Assembly: GCA_009617715.1 (NCBI GenBank)
Contig: VTFK01000122.1
Location: 868,001-932,000, forward strand
Direction: 5' to 3'
Length of the DNA stretch: 64,000 nucleotides
Source: Plectrocnemia conspersa
Lineage: Eukaryota > Arthropoda > Insecta > Trichoptera > Polycentropodidae
Shown here: piece after piece, positions 46,110 through 58,849 of the stretch
How the letters are laid out: every line of letters starts with the position of its first letter
Position numbering within the stretch: position 1 is the first letter of the stretch
Made by a program: the position numbers and the translations under genes
Notes under the pieces: generated by a model
Database searches by the model: none
Told to the model about the DNA's origin: nothing
What the model saw: only the letters and a program-made list of their open reading frames with translations

Positions 46110-48480
46110 AGCTGCGGTCTTGGTACAATATGTACAAACAATTTTTTTAATTAAGTATATAAACGCATTTTTATATCAGTTAAATATATTGATTGTAACA
46201 TCTACTTTAGATTATATAATTACATAATTAGTAATTTGATATACATGTATGTGTAATTCATATAAAACTTTTTATCTTAGGTTCACAAAAATATTTAAAA
46301 ATCATAAACATAATATTTTCGCTCTTTTTAACATTATGTTAATATCTAATATAAATTCTGTAGCTAATAAGTCAATCATAAAATACGTTTATATTTGTCT
46401 ATATAAATAAGGCACATAATTTTATTGTGTTTCATGGAGCAACAGAATATAACCTGTATTTAAAAAAAGGCGGACTCTCATGATATATACATCGTAATAT
46501 AATTACTTGAATAAATATATAATATAAATATGCGAAATATTACAATTGGGCATTAAAAATTATTAAAAATATTTATCTGATAATTAGTCATGTTTTTTTT
46601 GCTGCTCAGTGTTGCCATATGGTGAATTTATTTACAATAAATTTACGAAATTTGTATACGAGCGTCATGACAAAAATAAAAACCAATATTAAAATTTTTT
46701 TGACTCTTCTCCAGGATGTCAATATATTTTCTTTAATTATTTGTAAGTCTCATAAACGCTCAAAACACGATTGACGTTAGTAGACGTCCATAGCACAGGT
46801 GGAACATTTTATGTTGACGTCAACTTACGTGTAGCATGAAAAGGTTAAAAGTATGTGTCCATATTATTTAGCATTAAATAAATATATCTAGTATAAAATT
46901 ATGTACAAATATCAATAACATTATTATCAACCAGAAATCAAATATAAAAATAAATTAAACACAGCTATTAAATAATAAAAAAATATAAATCAATTTAAAT
47001 TGGAATACAGTATTTAAATATTATATAAAAAAGTGTTTAGGACAAATATTAACATAATATATATCAAATATACAAAGGAATCAAGCACAGACATAAAATA
47101 TTAAAACGTTTATGTCTATTGACAATATTAGTCTGAAATATGAAACAGAATTCATTTTACACTTAACCGACGGGTCATTTTTTGCCGCGTGATTTTCGCG
47201 CAACACAGAGTTACATCAATAAAATTATTTTATCTGTAGTGTGCTTCTTGAATAAAAAAAGAATTTAAATACTAAATTTCGGTCATCTAAAATCAGAATT
47301 GGCGAAAATAATATATCGGTCCGATCACGATATTTGGTATACAAAATTTAATATTGAATATTTAAAATCAAAATATTTTTGTCCTTCTTTGTCCTCTTTG
47401 AACAATTTTTGAAAAAATACATTTTTTTTTGAGTTCTCAATAGCAATTTCTCCCCATCAAAAATTGTTCAGAGATAACATTTTTTTAGGTCTCATAACAA
47501 TTGGTCATACTTTGTCCTCGAAAAAAATTCTGAGATGACTTTTTTTAGTGTCCTTTGATATTTTAAAAATCTGGCCACCTTATTTCTATCCCTGTTTGTT
47601 TTTGTATAGAAAAATAAATATAAAGAGCTCTTAATTTATCTAACTATACTAAATATAAATTTATTGTCCCGTTACCATTAGTTATTAATAAATATTTGAT
47701 CAGATCACAATAAAAAAATAATCTGACATAATCGTCATGTATTACATACCTGATTTGACACACTTAGTAAACGATATGTGTAACATCATCTTTTCAAATA
47801 CGCTTATTCCATTGACCGATAAACTGGACTGTCATAAATTTGATTTTCATGTCAAAGTGAATGACCACAGTTACAGAGTGACTATAAAATTATAACACTG
47901 TATGTTATTCCGCTTTCAAAAAATAATTTATTATGTATTTTATTTGCGATTTTATATTTATTTATGCTTTTTATTATAATTATAATGAAAAGCATATTTT
48001 ATTATTAGCGAAATCCTTTAAAACTGGAGAGAATATTATTTATATTACAAGGGATAATTGGAAAGTTAAAATTGGTATCAAAAGTAATAATAATCAATTG
48101 TCGGTAATTTTATCATAAATATTCGTTCAATGTATTCGGCGTTTATATTAAGATTTTTCATAATAATAATACCAGTGAGAATCGAATAAAGCACAACTAA
48201 ACAAAATTTTGCGCAATAGGAGAGCGCAAAAAACAAGTATCGCTTCTCAGAAGTCAAAAATCCACGTCAAAAACAATAAAATCGTGCCGTCGCCATCGCA
48301 GCGGATATTTTATTTATAATAAAATGTCCACATACTAAATATTATTTATACGTAACTGTATAATCAAATTAGGCAATTCTTTGCGAAAAAGAATCAACAT
48401 ATAAAAAAGTATATTTTCATAGTAATTATTCTTAAAATAATACATTTTCGTAAACAAGAAAGCTTTTTCTTATAGAATAA
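46110..48480. other. Gene desert, AT-rich
   Basis: No gene, RNA or clear transposon was recognised. Short AT-biased frames (for example 47933-48118) are not credible genes. Confidence 0.4.
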
Positions 48481-48529
48481 GCTTTGACTATAGTTTGCGG
48501 GATTTGTGCAAATTTAATCAAACAATGGC

Positions 48530-48850
48530 TTATCAAAGAAACTTTTAAACCATCCCACTGAGCCGGAATGTCTGGATGAACGGTTTCATTGTGCCAGTGA
48601 CGTGTTACAGAAGTTTCGGTAAATCGTGACAGGAGGTGATCGATAATCGTGCATCGCGGATTAAGTAACAGGTCGAATTGTCCGTTTCATTACTGGCAAA
48701 TGAGCGTGCCAGCTTCATTATCATAACAGGTAGGGTCAGTAAATGAAATATCTGGCCGCAAGATAACGATCGTATTTATCTGGGATGCTGGCCACGTCGT
48801 GACACTGACAACTGTTACGTGTATTGGTATGTACCGATAGCGCAAATTCA
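48530..48850. promoter_or_regulatory. Candidate non-coding regulatory island
   Basis: This complex block without frames has GGTGATCGATAATCG, GCGGATTAAG (K50 homeodomain type), ACAGGTAGGGTCA, and GATA and CAGGTA-like cores (the latter resembles early zygotic activator sites). Proposed as an enhancer by content only. Confidence 0.35.
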
Positions 48851-49565
48851 CGTGCCGACCTTGAATTGGATTGTTTTGTATAAGGACAGTCTTAGTTTTT
48901 TAATTAAAAGTAATTCATGTATATACATATTCAATGTTTTATATTTTATTATTAATATTGTCATCTTCATTATTTGCTATGATCAAATTTATTATGTGGA
49001 AACCAATGATTTTGTCAAGTGTCAATCAAAGACAGGTGCAACGAGAGCTCGACCTTAGCTTATAAATTATTTATAAAGGATCTCATAAACATTGATTTTG
49101 TTGTGTATTATGAATAATGTATTGTTTGAGTTTGATTTCTTTATACCATCATTAAAAATAAATGCTGAAGCATTGGATATTAATTAATTATTTAATATAA
49201 CGGATGTTCTAATAGCGTCGATCCTTTGGAGGGCGTGAGCACTTAGCGTAGATATAAAAGGTTCATTATCTGTGATATGCTCCTCTGTTAAGTTGTATAT
49301 TTTTAAGGCACCAACCAACCTATAACCAGGGCGAAGCCCTGACGGCAGAGTTGTGTGATTTGCAATCGATTACGTCCGTCTTTTAAGATGACTTAACTGC
49401 AACTAACGCTATGATTTATGTATTTTCTATCGGAGGTTTTGGGAAACTCTGACTCTGTTAAATGAAACGAAGTATAGGTGACATGATGACAATACACAAA
49501 AATAAAATACACATGATAAAATTACACAAGGAATAAATTACAAATAAAAAAACACATTATAATAA

Positions 49566-50044
49566 CCCTTTGAACCCAATAGGCCGGAAAACCGGCCCGA
49601 ATAAGTGACGCATATTCGTCTGAAACCTGAACGATTTACCGGCCACAATATATATCATTAATTTTATGGGCCGGTATTCCGGCCTGCAAAAAAAAATCTT
49701 TTGACTCACCAAATGACGTGATTTTCCAATACGCAAGAAAACGGTGTACTGGTGTAAATTATGCTAGGTGTTCCAATTATCATTTTGAGTTGAGTTTAGA
49801 TCTGAAAACTGTTAAAAACCATTTTAAATTTAATTCTAGCAATAAATTATTTTTTATTGTTTTAACCTTTTCTATGCATGCAATAGTTTTTTTATCGAAT
49901 TTAGAAATTGCTTTTTTATGAGTTGCATAAAGTGTGTGCAATTATAAAAAATAAAATAAAATATCAAATAAAAACAAAATTTGTTTTTTTAGCCAAATAT
50001 TCCTACTTTGTCGAAAATTTCTTAGGAGCTCAAGGTTCAAAGGG
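49566..50044. mobile_element. piggyBac-type non-autonomous element
   Basis: CCCTTTGAACCC at 49566-49577 and GGTTCAAAGGG at 50034-50044 are perfect 11-bp inverted ends with the CCCTTTG start typical of piggyBac elements. The right flank is TTAA (50045-50048), the piggyBac target. The left flank is ATAA, one base off. Subterminal stems GGCCGGAAAACCGGCC (49582-49597) and GGCCGGTATTCCGGCC lie inside. The 67-codon frame within shows no transposase motif. Confidence 0.7.
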
Positions 50045-50099
50045 TTAACCATTTGATGTGTATATAAAATAGTTAAAACAAAACTTTTTTTCCTATAAA

Positions 50100-51700
50100 T
50101 ATTATATATTCTATTGGCGATAGAAAGTGAATTTAAACAATAAAAAAGTTTTAAAAAAATATATTACAATAAAATTAGTAATTCACATCAGTATGGAATA
50201 CTTTGTGTTTAAATTCAAAATTAATTTATTCTATTTAGTCATTATAAAAATAATAACTTTTATTATAATTTTTTATGAAATTAATTTTAATTTTATTAAA
50301 GTTCTTCTGTGTATTTTTTATTTTTTTATTATTTTTTGCCATTATAAGGAAGTGTACTATAATAAAAAAATACTAATTTAAATTAAAAATATTCAGACAA
50401 TATATTTTAAATCATTTTATGTCACTAGTTGAATATATATTATTTATAAAAAAACACATTTTTTAGATTTTCTTGTGATCTTTTAAAATTTAAAATATCA
50501 AAAGAAAATTTAAAAAATGTGAAAATTATTTTTTTTCTCTGTGTGTTTATTTTTAGGTGTAATTTCTTTTCTGTATAATTTTATCATGTGTATATTTTTC
50601 CTGTGTACATATCTTGACAGCCATTTTATATTACAATTTAATGAACAGTTTTATTATTAATTATTATATTTTTCAATCATTGCTATATAGTGTAGTTAAA
50701 TGATAACAAAATACGATTACCTAAACATACTTTATAAAAACGATAGATACTGTTATATACAATATTATTATTAATAATAAACATGTACTACGTAAAGGTA
50801 CTTTCTTGAGTACTCCATTTAAGGAAAAATGTTATCAAATGATTTTTTGCGGTTTGTTCAATTTTATTGTTAAATTGTATTAAGTGCGGAATGCAAAAGG
50901 AAGTGAAGAATTTTTTTCGGTTATAAAAAAATACACGAAACTCAAAATAAAATTGATATTGAATAAAAAATGTATAAGAACAACCATGCATCTAAATAAT
51001 TAACTATCTTTGATGTGATAATTGAAATATTGTTTCAGTATACATTTATTTGATCATTAGAATAACATGCAAGTTCGAAATTTTTTTAAAGCCTAGTTGA
51101 GTTGAGAGCTAATTAATTGTATGCCTGGGGCAATTTTTTGTTAAGGTGATTTAATAACGATAAATATTAATTGCAGCTTGAAAAACAAATAAATTGATCA
51201 ACCTATTTCTTAAATGACAAATGAATATGAACTATATAAAAACAGCTATTAAATATTAAAACATAAAAATAATGGATTAATTTGAATCACCTTATGATGC
51301 CTCTACAGAGAGTAAAATCATCAGCTGTTTTGTGAACCATTCGATCAAATATTCATGAATAATTCTGGCAGTATTATCTGTTGTCATAAACACTAAAAGA
51401 ATGCATCTTTTTTATTTTACATATTAATAGAAAACCTAACCATGTATGTTTGTCATCAATGATGTACGTTTGAAAGTTAATACCAATAACATTTTTATTA
51501 AAATATCCATATTATACAAGTATAGATAAGTCACTTTAGGAACACGTTGTTTAATGTATTATTGTATAGATAACTGGTTAAATAAATCGAAAAGCATCTG
51601 TACAATGCGATGAATAATCGCGAATAAACAGAAGCGATAATTTGCTATCACAATGCTACGTCACATTCGCATGCGATTTGCACATGAACCGGTTAATTGC
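50100..51700. other. Gene desert, AT-rich
   Basis: No gene. An 84-codon frame (50127-50381) consists almost only of I, F, K, Y, L and N and is a by-product of base composition. Confidence 0.5.
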
Positions 51701-51720
51701 TTATCTCTTTCCACCTGTAC

Positions 51721-51792
51721 GGCTCGTTGGTCTAGGGGTATGATTCTCGCTTTGGGTGCGAGAGGTCCCGGGTTCAAATCCCGGACGAGCCC
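51721..51792 (+). tRNA. tRNA-Pro (anticodon TGG)
   Basis: Fourth TGG copy, identical to the others but on the plus strand, followed at once by GG and a run of T that would terminate Pol III. Confidence 0.97.
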
Positions 51793-52681
51793 GGTTTTTT
51801 TTTTTGCAAAAAGTATCCTATAATTCAACAGCAACATCGTGGAATAAAATATGCATCAACAACAGATAAAGAAGACACCATCGCCCATTTATCGCAAAAT
51901 TGTAATACGACACAGTGGCGATTGTTTTTAAATGTAAAACGATATATTGATTAAAAAATGACGCCATTTATATTATTATAAATAATAACATTATTTGCAT
52001 GTTTATTAAAAGAGAAACCTAGCAAACATGATATACTCAATGTCATTAAATAAAAGTATGTATAATATTGTATTTGATTGTCAATCAAATTAAACTAATC
52101 AAATGTTTATTATCAATACATACATTATGCAATTAGCTAACATAAATTAATAACTCAAATATCATTGATTGAAATAATGATTCGTAGAGATCGACAGAAG
52201 TTGAACCAAATGCTATTAGGGACTCACTAATCGGTCAGAAACGAAACGACCAACCTTTTCTGACGTTGCAAATATAAAATAATCTTTATACTTATATAAA
52301 TATATACACAGGATCAGACTTTGCATACAACATGTATAAAATATGTTGAATACAAAGATTTTTTTAATGAATAATAACATTGTTTTAATTAAATAGTCTG
52401 ACGTTGAAGTCTACATTTTAATCAAACAGAATAATCACTAGAACTTTGTGTTACAATATAAATGTATGTGTGAGGACTGTTTTTCAAGCTTAAATTTAAT
52501 AAACATAATTTGAAGCTTCTCTCTAGAGCAGTGAACGTCACAGTTTCCGTGTTTTATCCAAAACACACGCACACGGAAAAAATGGTATTTTTACTTTTCA
52601 TTTAATTTTTTTTTTAAATGTTATTAATTGTATTTTAAAATATGTAAATTTTTTGTAAATATATTTTCTATGTAAAAAATG

Positions 52682-52916
<235 letters not shown>

Positions 52917-52919
52917 ATT

Positions 52920-55860
52920 TTGTATCACTATAAAAAAAAATATTTTAATAAATTTTGCAATGTTTTTAATTGCATTTTTTAAATATTATATCATACAGTA
53001 TAACATTATTATCCACCTCTGCTAAGCTCGCAAAGTATGCTGATAAGCTGCATTTTCCCAATAATAACCATTATTGCAGCTCAGGTAGAAACAAAAACAA
53101 CATGCGACGTATACGACTTTCTTCTTGTGACTCGGCTCAATATATGTGTGTAAAAATTGAAAGATGTGGTGTACACTGGTGTAAGTGATAGCCGTCATTG
53201 CGACCCACAGACCGATATTTATTAAAAAGTGTACGCTAACTATAAAAAATAAAATTTTAATCTATAAATAATTTATCCATGTGCCGGTCCGCGTTAATAA
53301 CACAAGTAATACTATGTCATTCAAAATAAATCTATAAAAATAATATAGAATACACATTTTTATTTTAATTTCATAAAAATGTATATATTAAGACCACTGT
53401 AATTTTCATAATAAAAAATATTTCGCGAAACCACACTAAATCACTAATCTTATGTGTCGATGATTACGATTAAAAACATTATATTTAAATACAAGCACAT
53501 AATAACAAAGCTTATATATGTTTGTGAAATTATTTTTAGTATTTTAATCAAAAAAAAAGTTGCCTACCCTTGAGCCATGCGGCTATTTGGCAACACTTTG
53601 GTTGCGTAGCATGACTACGTGACAGGAGAACGTCTGCCGACTGGCCCATGTTTATTTTTATTATGGCATTGCATTTTAAAGCAAAAGTATATTGGCAATT
53701 TATCATTAATAATCGTCAGATGTAGGATTATTGTCACACAGTACACCATAAAAACCAACACAGTTTTTGGTCAGTGTAAATATATATAACAGTTTTAAAG
53801 TGTATGAATATTATAAATAGCGTTGTCGTGGAGTGTCCAATAAGCTGCATCGGTAACGATAAGGTCATTCAAACGACCATTTTAGACTCATGAATAAAAA
53901 ATTACTTCTTGCCCATAGGCGTAACATTCGTCCCGTTAAACATTTGTAACAACAGGAAAAACTACCCGTTTGTACGTAAATGATGCGCGATCAACAATGC
54001 GTAAAAACCCTTTTTGTCATCCACCTCTTGTATTGTCGATCTTCAGTTTCATTTCAAGGCATAAACATATATTAAGCGTTGCAATTGGCCCACCAACATG
54101 CTCATCTGTGATTCACCAGAGCTGACTCGAATTAGGAGTAAAATATATGTGACATTTTATCACATTGGCAGATGTATAAATTATTTGAGACGAGCTCAGA
54201 CAAACAGACTAATTCGTGACTAATTAAAAGAGAGACTAAAACTGACAAGAGAGACACCAGTGGATCGTCCAGAAAGCATCACGAGTACAATCTTAGCTTC
54301 ACCTTTACATACGAAACACAATTTTCTCTACGGTGGTAAATTGTATCATACTTTATTTAATAAAATGTTACTAGTTTTTCCGACTGCAAAGTCACGACCT
54401 TTCAGCCTCGAAACATGAAATTGTATTTTTTATAAAAAATCTCACGTTTGTTTTGACTAACCAAAGAGAATCTTGTTATCTACTTTTTTGCTCTGTAACA
54501 TGTTTTTAACCGTATTTCAAATATTATTTTCATATTACGAACAACCATGAAATATTGCAGTTTTTGTCAGAGCGGAAGTGCGTCGGAAGTGGAGGCAGGA
54601 AAGAGGGATTTGGCTGAAAGAAGAAAAATATGTTCCACGGCACGTTCCCCTCGTGGAAAATGACAAATTCTGGCAATTTCACTCTCGCAACACCTCTCCG
54701 CAGATGAACTGTGAAATTTGCTAAAAGTTTTGCAGCTCACGCTAGAATTTATGATCCCAATGTTCCGTACGGAGAGTATGTATTAAAGTTAATTAAATAA
54801 TTTAATTTTATATTTATCTATATATTTCGCTCAAACCATTATAAATATAATAATAAAAATGATATAATATTAAATTAGCTCAACTTCGTTTCAATGACAC
54901 TATAAATAGTAAATACTATTTGGCATCAATCCACAATATTCACAAAGGGAAGAGAAGCGAATAACAAAACAAAAATACTCTAGTATGTATGAATGAAAAA
55001 TGATGTATTTCGAATTCTTAGAAGTTTTATATAAGATTTAATTTTAAAGATTACATTGCTAGTAAAACATAAAGATTTTAGGTCGTAAAAAATATTTTAA
55101 TGACCAACTATAAAAAATCAGAATATCAAGGTTAATTTGTAACATGATTATAGATGTTTGACACGAATTATAATCACCGACATGATTTAATAATATACGT
55201 ATGTATATTATATATATACATATCTCTAAATCAGAACAGTGATGCTGAAATATTAATTTATTTAAATTTGATAAAATATTATTTGCCAAAGATATACCAT
55301 TGTTACTTAATTTTATATGAAACTGTCGGAATCAGAATAATATGAGAATTTGCAATTCCGAGCTTTAAATCTCTTAACATATAATTCGAATTCCACACTG
55401 AAATATTAATGATGATTTTTTAACACCCATGTGGGGCTTGCCAAATTTTTAGACTTGTTCAGTTCGTCAGTCCGGAATTTTAAAAATATAATCTATAAAC
55501 AGCGACTATTATATAAATACACTAATCACAATTTTTTGTGGACTTACGTTGAAAAAAATAGCTTAAAAATACTGAATTAATTTTTTATTTATATTCAATC
55601 GCAACATGTAACGGCTACATATACTTTCCTAATTAAAAGATTAAACTAAAAAATGATTCTGAAAAAAAGTTATTAAAAATTTACTACTTGTAGGAAATAT
55701 AGGGACCTTTGGATGTTAAACTTGTTTTTATTAAATCTTCCGTTGCAACCTGACAGGCGTTAGCCCAATGCGTTACAACGTGGTAAATCTGTACCAACTC
55801 AGTAAGTCAATCAGATACGGTGACAACTATATTAATAATTATTATGTGTAATATAATTTA
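52920..55860. other. Gene desert with a complex stretch at 53.6-54.8 kb
   Basis: No coding exon is supported. The stretch 53900-54760 is less AT-rich (for example GTGCGTCGGAAGTGGAGGC at 54579) and may hold control elements. The 72-codon frame at 52970-53188 has no domain. Confidence 0.35.
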
Positions 55861-55879
55861 TAACCAATAGATGTCACTG

Positions 55880-55975
55880 CAGCTGGGGCCAGTTTTTTTT
55901 ATAATGCTGTTGGGGTTCAAACCCGCAACCTCAAAGTTACTAGTCTAAGACGTTACAGACTACTCTATTCCGTCC
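55880..55975 (-). repeat. Possible tRNA-derived SINE fragment
   Basis: On the minus strand GGTTGCGGGTTTGAACCCC contains a good Pol III B box (GGTTTGAACCC), about 40 bases after an imperfect A-box-like TAGAGTAGTCTG. It does not fold into a full cloverleaf. A SINE head or tRNA relic are both possible. Confidence 0.3.
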
Positions 55976-56279
55976 TTAATTTATACATCATAATTCAGAA
56001 TAATTATAAAAACATCCGCATTTGAAAGCCTTTATTATACAAAATAAATGCAGTCGTAAATCTTGACAACATTCGCATTGCCATTGTTCAAACTTATCTG
56101 TCAATTGAACACATGTGCCAACGGTTACACCTAGACCATTGTATGTAACTGGAGCAAAAGTGGGCGAGCCCCCTCTCAGGAGGGCCATATACATAAAAGA
56201 CCCAATGATTAATTTTACTTTGAACTCTAAGATAAGTATTTAATCGAGCTCTTCAACAAGGACCCACTGAGCTTGTGTA

Positions 56280-56400
56280 AACTATAATACAAAAAGAAGC
56301 TAACCAACTTTAGACTATTGGATATCGAAAAAGCAACCGCTTCTCTCTTCACGTTAAACCCTGGTCCAGATCGGTATTAAACTGTATGAAAGAAGATTTT
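56280..56400 (+). pseudogene. Possible LINE reverse transcriptase N-terminal fragment
   Basis: The plus strand reads LDIEKATASLFTLNPGPDRY, similar to the DV.KAI..L...KGPGPDGI block found upstream of the fingers domain in Jockey/CR1-type reverse transcriptases. Surroundings are broken by stops. Short, hence low confidence. Confidence 0.4.
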
Positions 56401-57132
56401 TATTAACAAAAAATTTGATAATTTGATTGTGGCACAATATTAATTACCAAAATACTTTGATAAATATTTTTTTTAAAATACAATATGACGACAACAGAGG
56501 ACTTAAACGATTTTGACTATTTGATATACCTGACAGACATGACAAATATATAGTATAAAAAATAAATAAATATTATATAAAATAAATTAGATTTTGTAAT
56601 AATGAATATGGAGAGGCATCTAATAGGATGTTATCTTCACATGCCAATATCATGATTAATTTTTTTTACTAATTGTTTATGTATAGACTGATATTTTAGT
56701 ATAAAATGGTTGCTACACTAAAGCAATGCTGTCTTTCTTTTTTGAGTAGTAAAGGAGTGAAACCTATTGATATTCATACACATCTGTTATATAAGTAAGC
56801 TTGCAAGTTCCAAAATGGTGTTTATTTTCAGTATGAATTAATGCAATATATTTTTTTTATGGGGAGAATAAAAATGACTTGCTCTTTTTTTAGTGATAAT
56901 ATTTTTAGCAATATTTAACAACCTCTTCCATCTTTCATCCCTAATATTATTTTTTTTAAAATTTATTATTGATGCTGATGAACATTATTAATTTTGCGCC
57001 AATTTATCCAACCGCCGCTGAAAATCGCGAAAGCCCAGGTAGGAGGTCAGATTTGTATTGAAGCGGATTTGAGCTTTACAGAGCTTTTAACGAGGGCTGA
57101 CTGCCCAAGGCCAGGCATTGTAGTTCATTATA

Positions 57133-58266
57133 CAGGCGGCCCTCGACTTTCGCACATAAATGGTTCCTGAAAATGTGTGCGATTGTTGAATGTACGAAAG
57201 TCGAGGGAAGTAAAAAAAATTGAAATTGTGTGTATTTTAAAATATTTATTTATCAAGTAAATATAAGATGTTTGAGAGGCATTCGAAAGACACGTTTAAG
57301 TAGGGTTTGCGGGTGTTTCCTTTGAAAAGTTATCAAAAGTTAACTGTTTTCCACTATTTTTTTTCTTTTCTTCATATAGTATTTTATAACATGCTATGTT
57401 TTTATTGTTCGCCCTACGCACTTGAGATATGCGTTCTCCATTGGGATTACAATCTTCCATACTATTTAAAAATTTGTCAAGATGCGTGAAGGCTTCATTT
57501 ATATTTTTCATTGTTAAAGAGTTTTCCAAAATAAAGCTGTCTCATCTACATTAAATAATTGGCTAGAGGAATATTCTCCATCTTCAAAAATTTTGGATAA
57601 TTAAGAAATAAATTCTTTTGCAGCATCTTTATCCGCATTAGCCGATTCTCCAGTAAATTTAATATTATGGAAAGAATACCTCATTTTAAAATTGTAAAAT
57701 CAACCGTTACTTGCTTGAAAAACCGTGTTAAATTTTTTTTAACCTACCCTTCCAATATTTGTGCAAACTAAGAGCTTTTGCTTGAATAATTGAAATACTC
57801 AGAGGGACATCTTTTTGATGTTGGTCATCGATCCACGATGACAAAGATTTTCCATTTCATCCAAGTTTTTTTTGCTGTGTTTTTTTGGAAACATACCTTT
57901 AATGATTGCGGAAATATATCTTTATTTTCCACAATTTTGAACGTATTTCTTAATTATATTTTTATTTTGCAAAATTGAACATATCGTAGACCTGTTTTTA
58001 TCATACGAACGTCCGAATGAAGCAAAATATTCACCGCTATCAAAACGTCTAATAATTTCCATCTTTGTCTTGAATCGTGTGAAGTTTATGAGTCCTTGAT
58101 TTATTTTCGTTTGTATCAACACAATTTGTTTTGTTTTTAACTCGTTTTTTATATTTTATTTATTTAAAAAAAAAAAAATTAATTGAAAAAAACTGTTTTT
58201 TTTTTTCAAATGTGCGAAATAGCGAATTGTGCGAAAGTCGAACGTCCGAAAGTCGAGGACCGCCTG
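57133..58266 (-). mobile_element. Tigger/pogo DNA transposon, internally deleted
   Basis: The ends CAGGCGGCCCTCGACTTTCG and CAGGCGGTCCTCGACTTTCG (read inward) are 20-bp inverted repeats with one mismatch, flanked by TA (57131-57132 and 58267-58268). At 1134 bp it is about half the length of an autonomous Tigger. A broken transposase lies on the minus strand. A lone end of the same family is at 39306. Confidence 0.88.
57296..58122 (-). pseudogene. Decayed Tigger transposase
   Basis: The N-terminal part (58122-57922) reads KMEIIRRFDSGEYFASFGRSYDKNRSTIC, the CENP-B/psq-type helix-turn-helix of Tigger transposases. After decay and a stop (TAA near 57602), SKIFEDGEYSSSQLFNVDETALFW appears around 57600-57530, holding the first catalytic aspartate. 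The sequence then shifts frame straight into the C-terminal tail (57529-57296: AFTHLDKFLNSMED, ACYKILYEEKKK). The block with the second and third catalytic acids is gone, so it cannot be active. Confidence 0.82.
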
Positions 58267-58719
58267 TAGCTGATTTTATAATTAAAAATACGACATATTT
58301 ATGCCTTCCATGCACTTTTGAAGATCTCTGAAGCAGTAATGCCTACCTCAAATAATATTGTAACAATATATAAAACTAAAGCTTACTGTAACCAACCGAA
58401 AACTAAAAGATTGAGCAAGAAATCAAGCCATATCTTCTTACTAAATAAAACTATTGATAAACTAACTTTTTTTTGGGAAAAATGAGGGTGAATTTTATAG
58501 CACTACTTTATTATTATTTTTACTATTTTCTCTATAATTTTAATTATTTTTTTAAACCAAAAAATAACGATAAAACAATAATTTGAATTGAACTATGAAG
58601 TATATATATCTGAATTTTCAAATGTTTTTTTTGAAATAAAACGTTTGAAAACAAATGAATTTTTATGTATTAGAGAAATAATCCTTAGTATTTAAATGAA
58701 GTTTATCGCAAATACTTAC

Positions 58720-58762
58720 CTCTAATAAGCGACTGGTCCAATTGTTGTACGAGCAAAACACT
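58720..58762 (-). other. Possible minus-strand leader exon
   Basis: On the minus strand a TCAGT initiator (A+1 at 58762) is followed 43 nt later by a perfect donor AG|GTAAGTATT (donor GT at 58719-58718). AGTCG fits the DPE pattern but sits at +29, one base off. If real, it is the first, non-coding exon of a minus-strand transcript. No coding exon to the left could be linked to it. Confidence 0.35.
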
Positions 58763-58802
58763 GAAGTACACATAATCCACTAAAGGACCGCTGGTACTCT
58801 CG

Positions 58803-58836
58803 TCAGTCGCTCGCCTTCCTTGGCACGTTACGGACG
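58803..58836 (+). promoter_or_regulatory. Inr + DPE core promoter of a plus-strand gene
   Basis: TCAGT at 58803-58807 gives A+1 at 58805. At exactly +28 (58832-58836) stands GGACG, a full match to the DPE pattern RGWYV, and the 7-base form GGACGCG misses RGWCGTG at one base. The area is the most CpG-rich in the last 10 kb. Spacing and downstream donor make it credible. Confidence 0.6.
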
Positions 58837-58849
58837 CGCGCGAGTCAAC
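58805..58849 (+). other. Leader exon of unidentified plus-strand gene
   Basis: It runs from the initiator A to a GTCAAC|GTGAGT donor (GT at 58850-58851). At 45 nt it has no ATG, so it would be a 5' UTR exon spliced to the exon at 60650. Confidence 0.5.

Noticed and set aside
50127..50381. 84-codon frame rich in I, F, K and Y
   Set aside because: It is a by-product of extreme AT content without domain or splice context.
55880..55975. A tenth functional tRNA gene
   Set aside because: The B box is good, but acceptor and D arms do not pair, so it is listed only as a possible SINE or relic.
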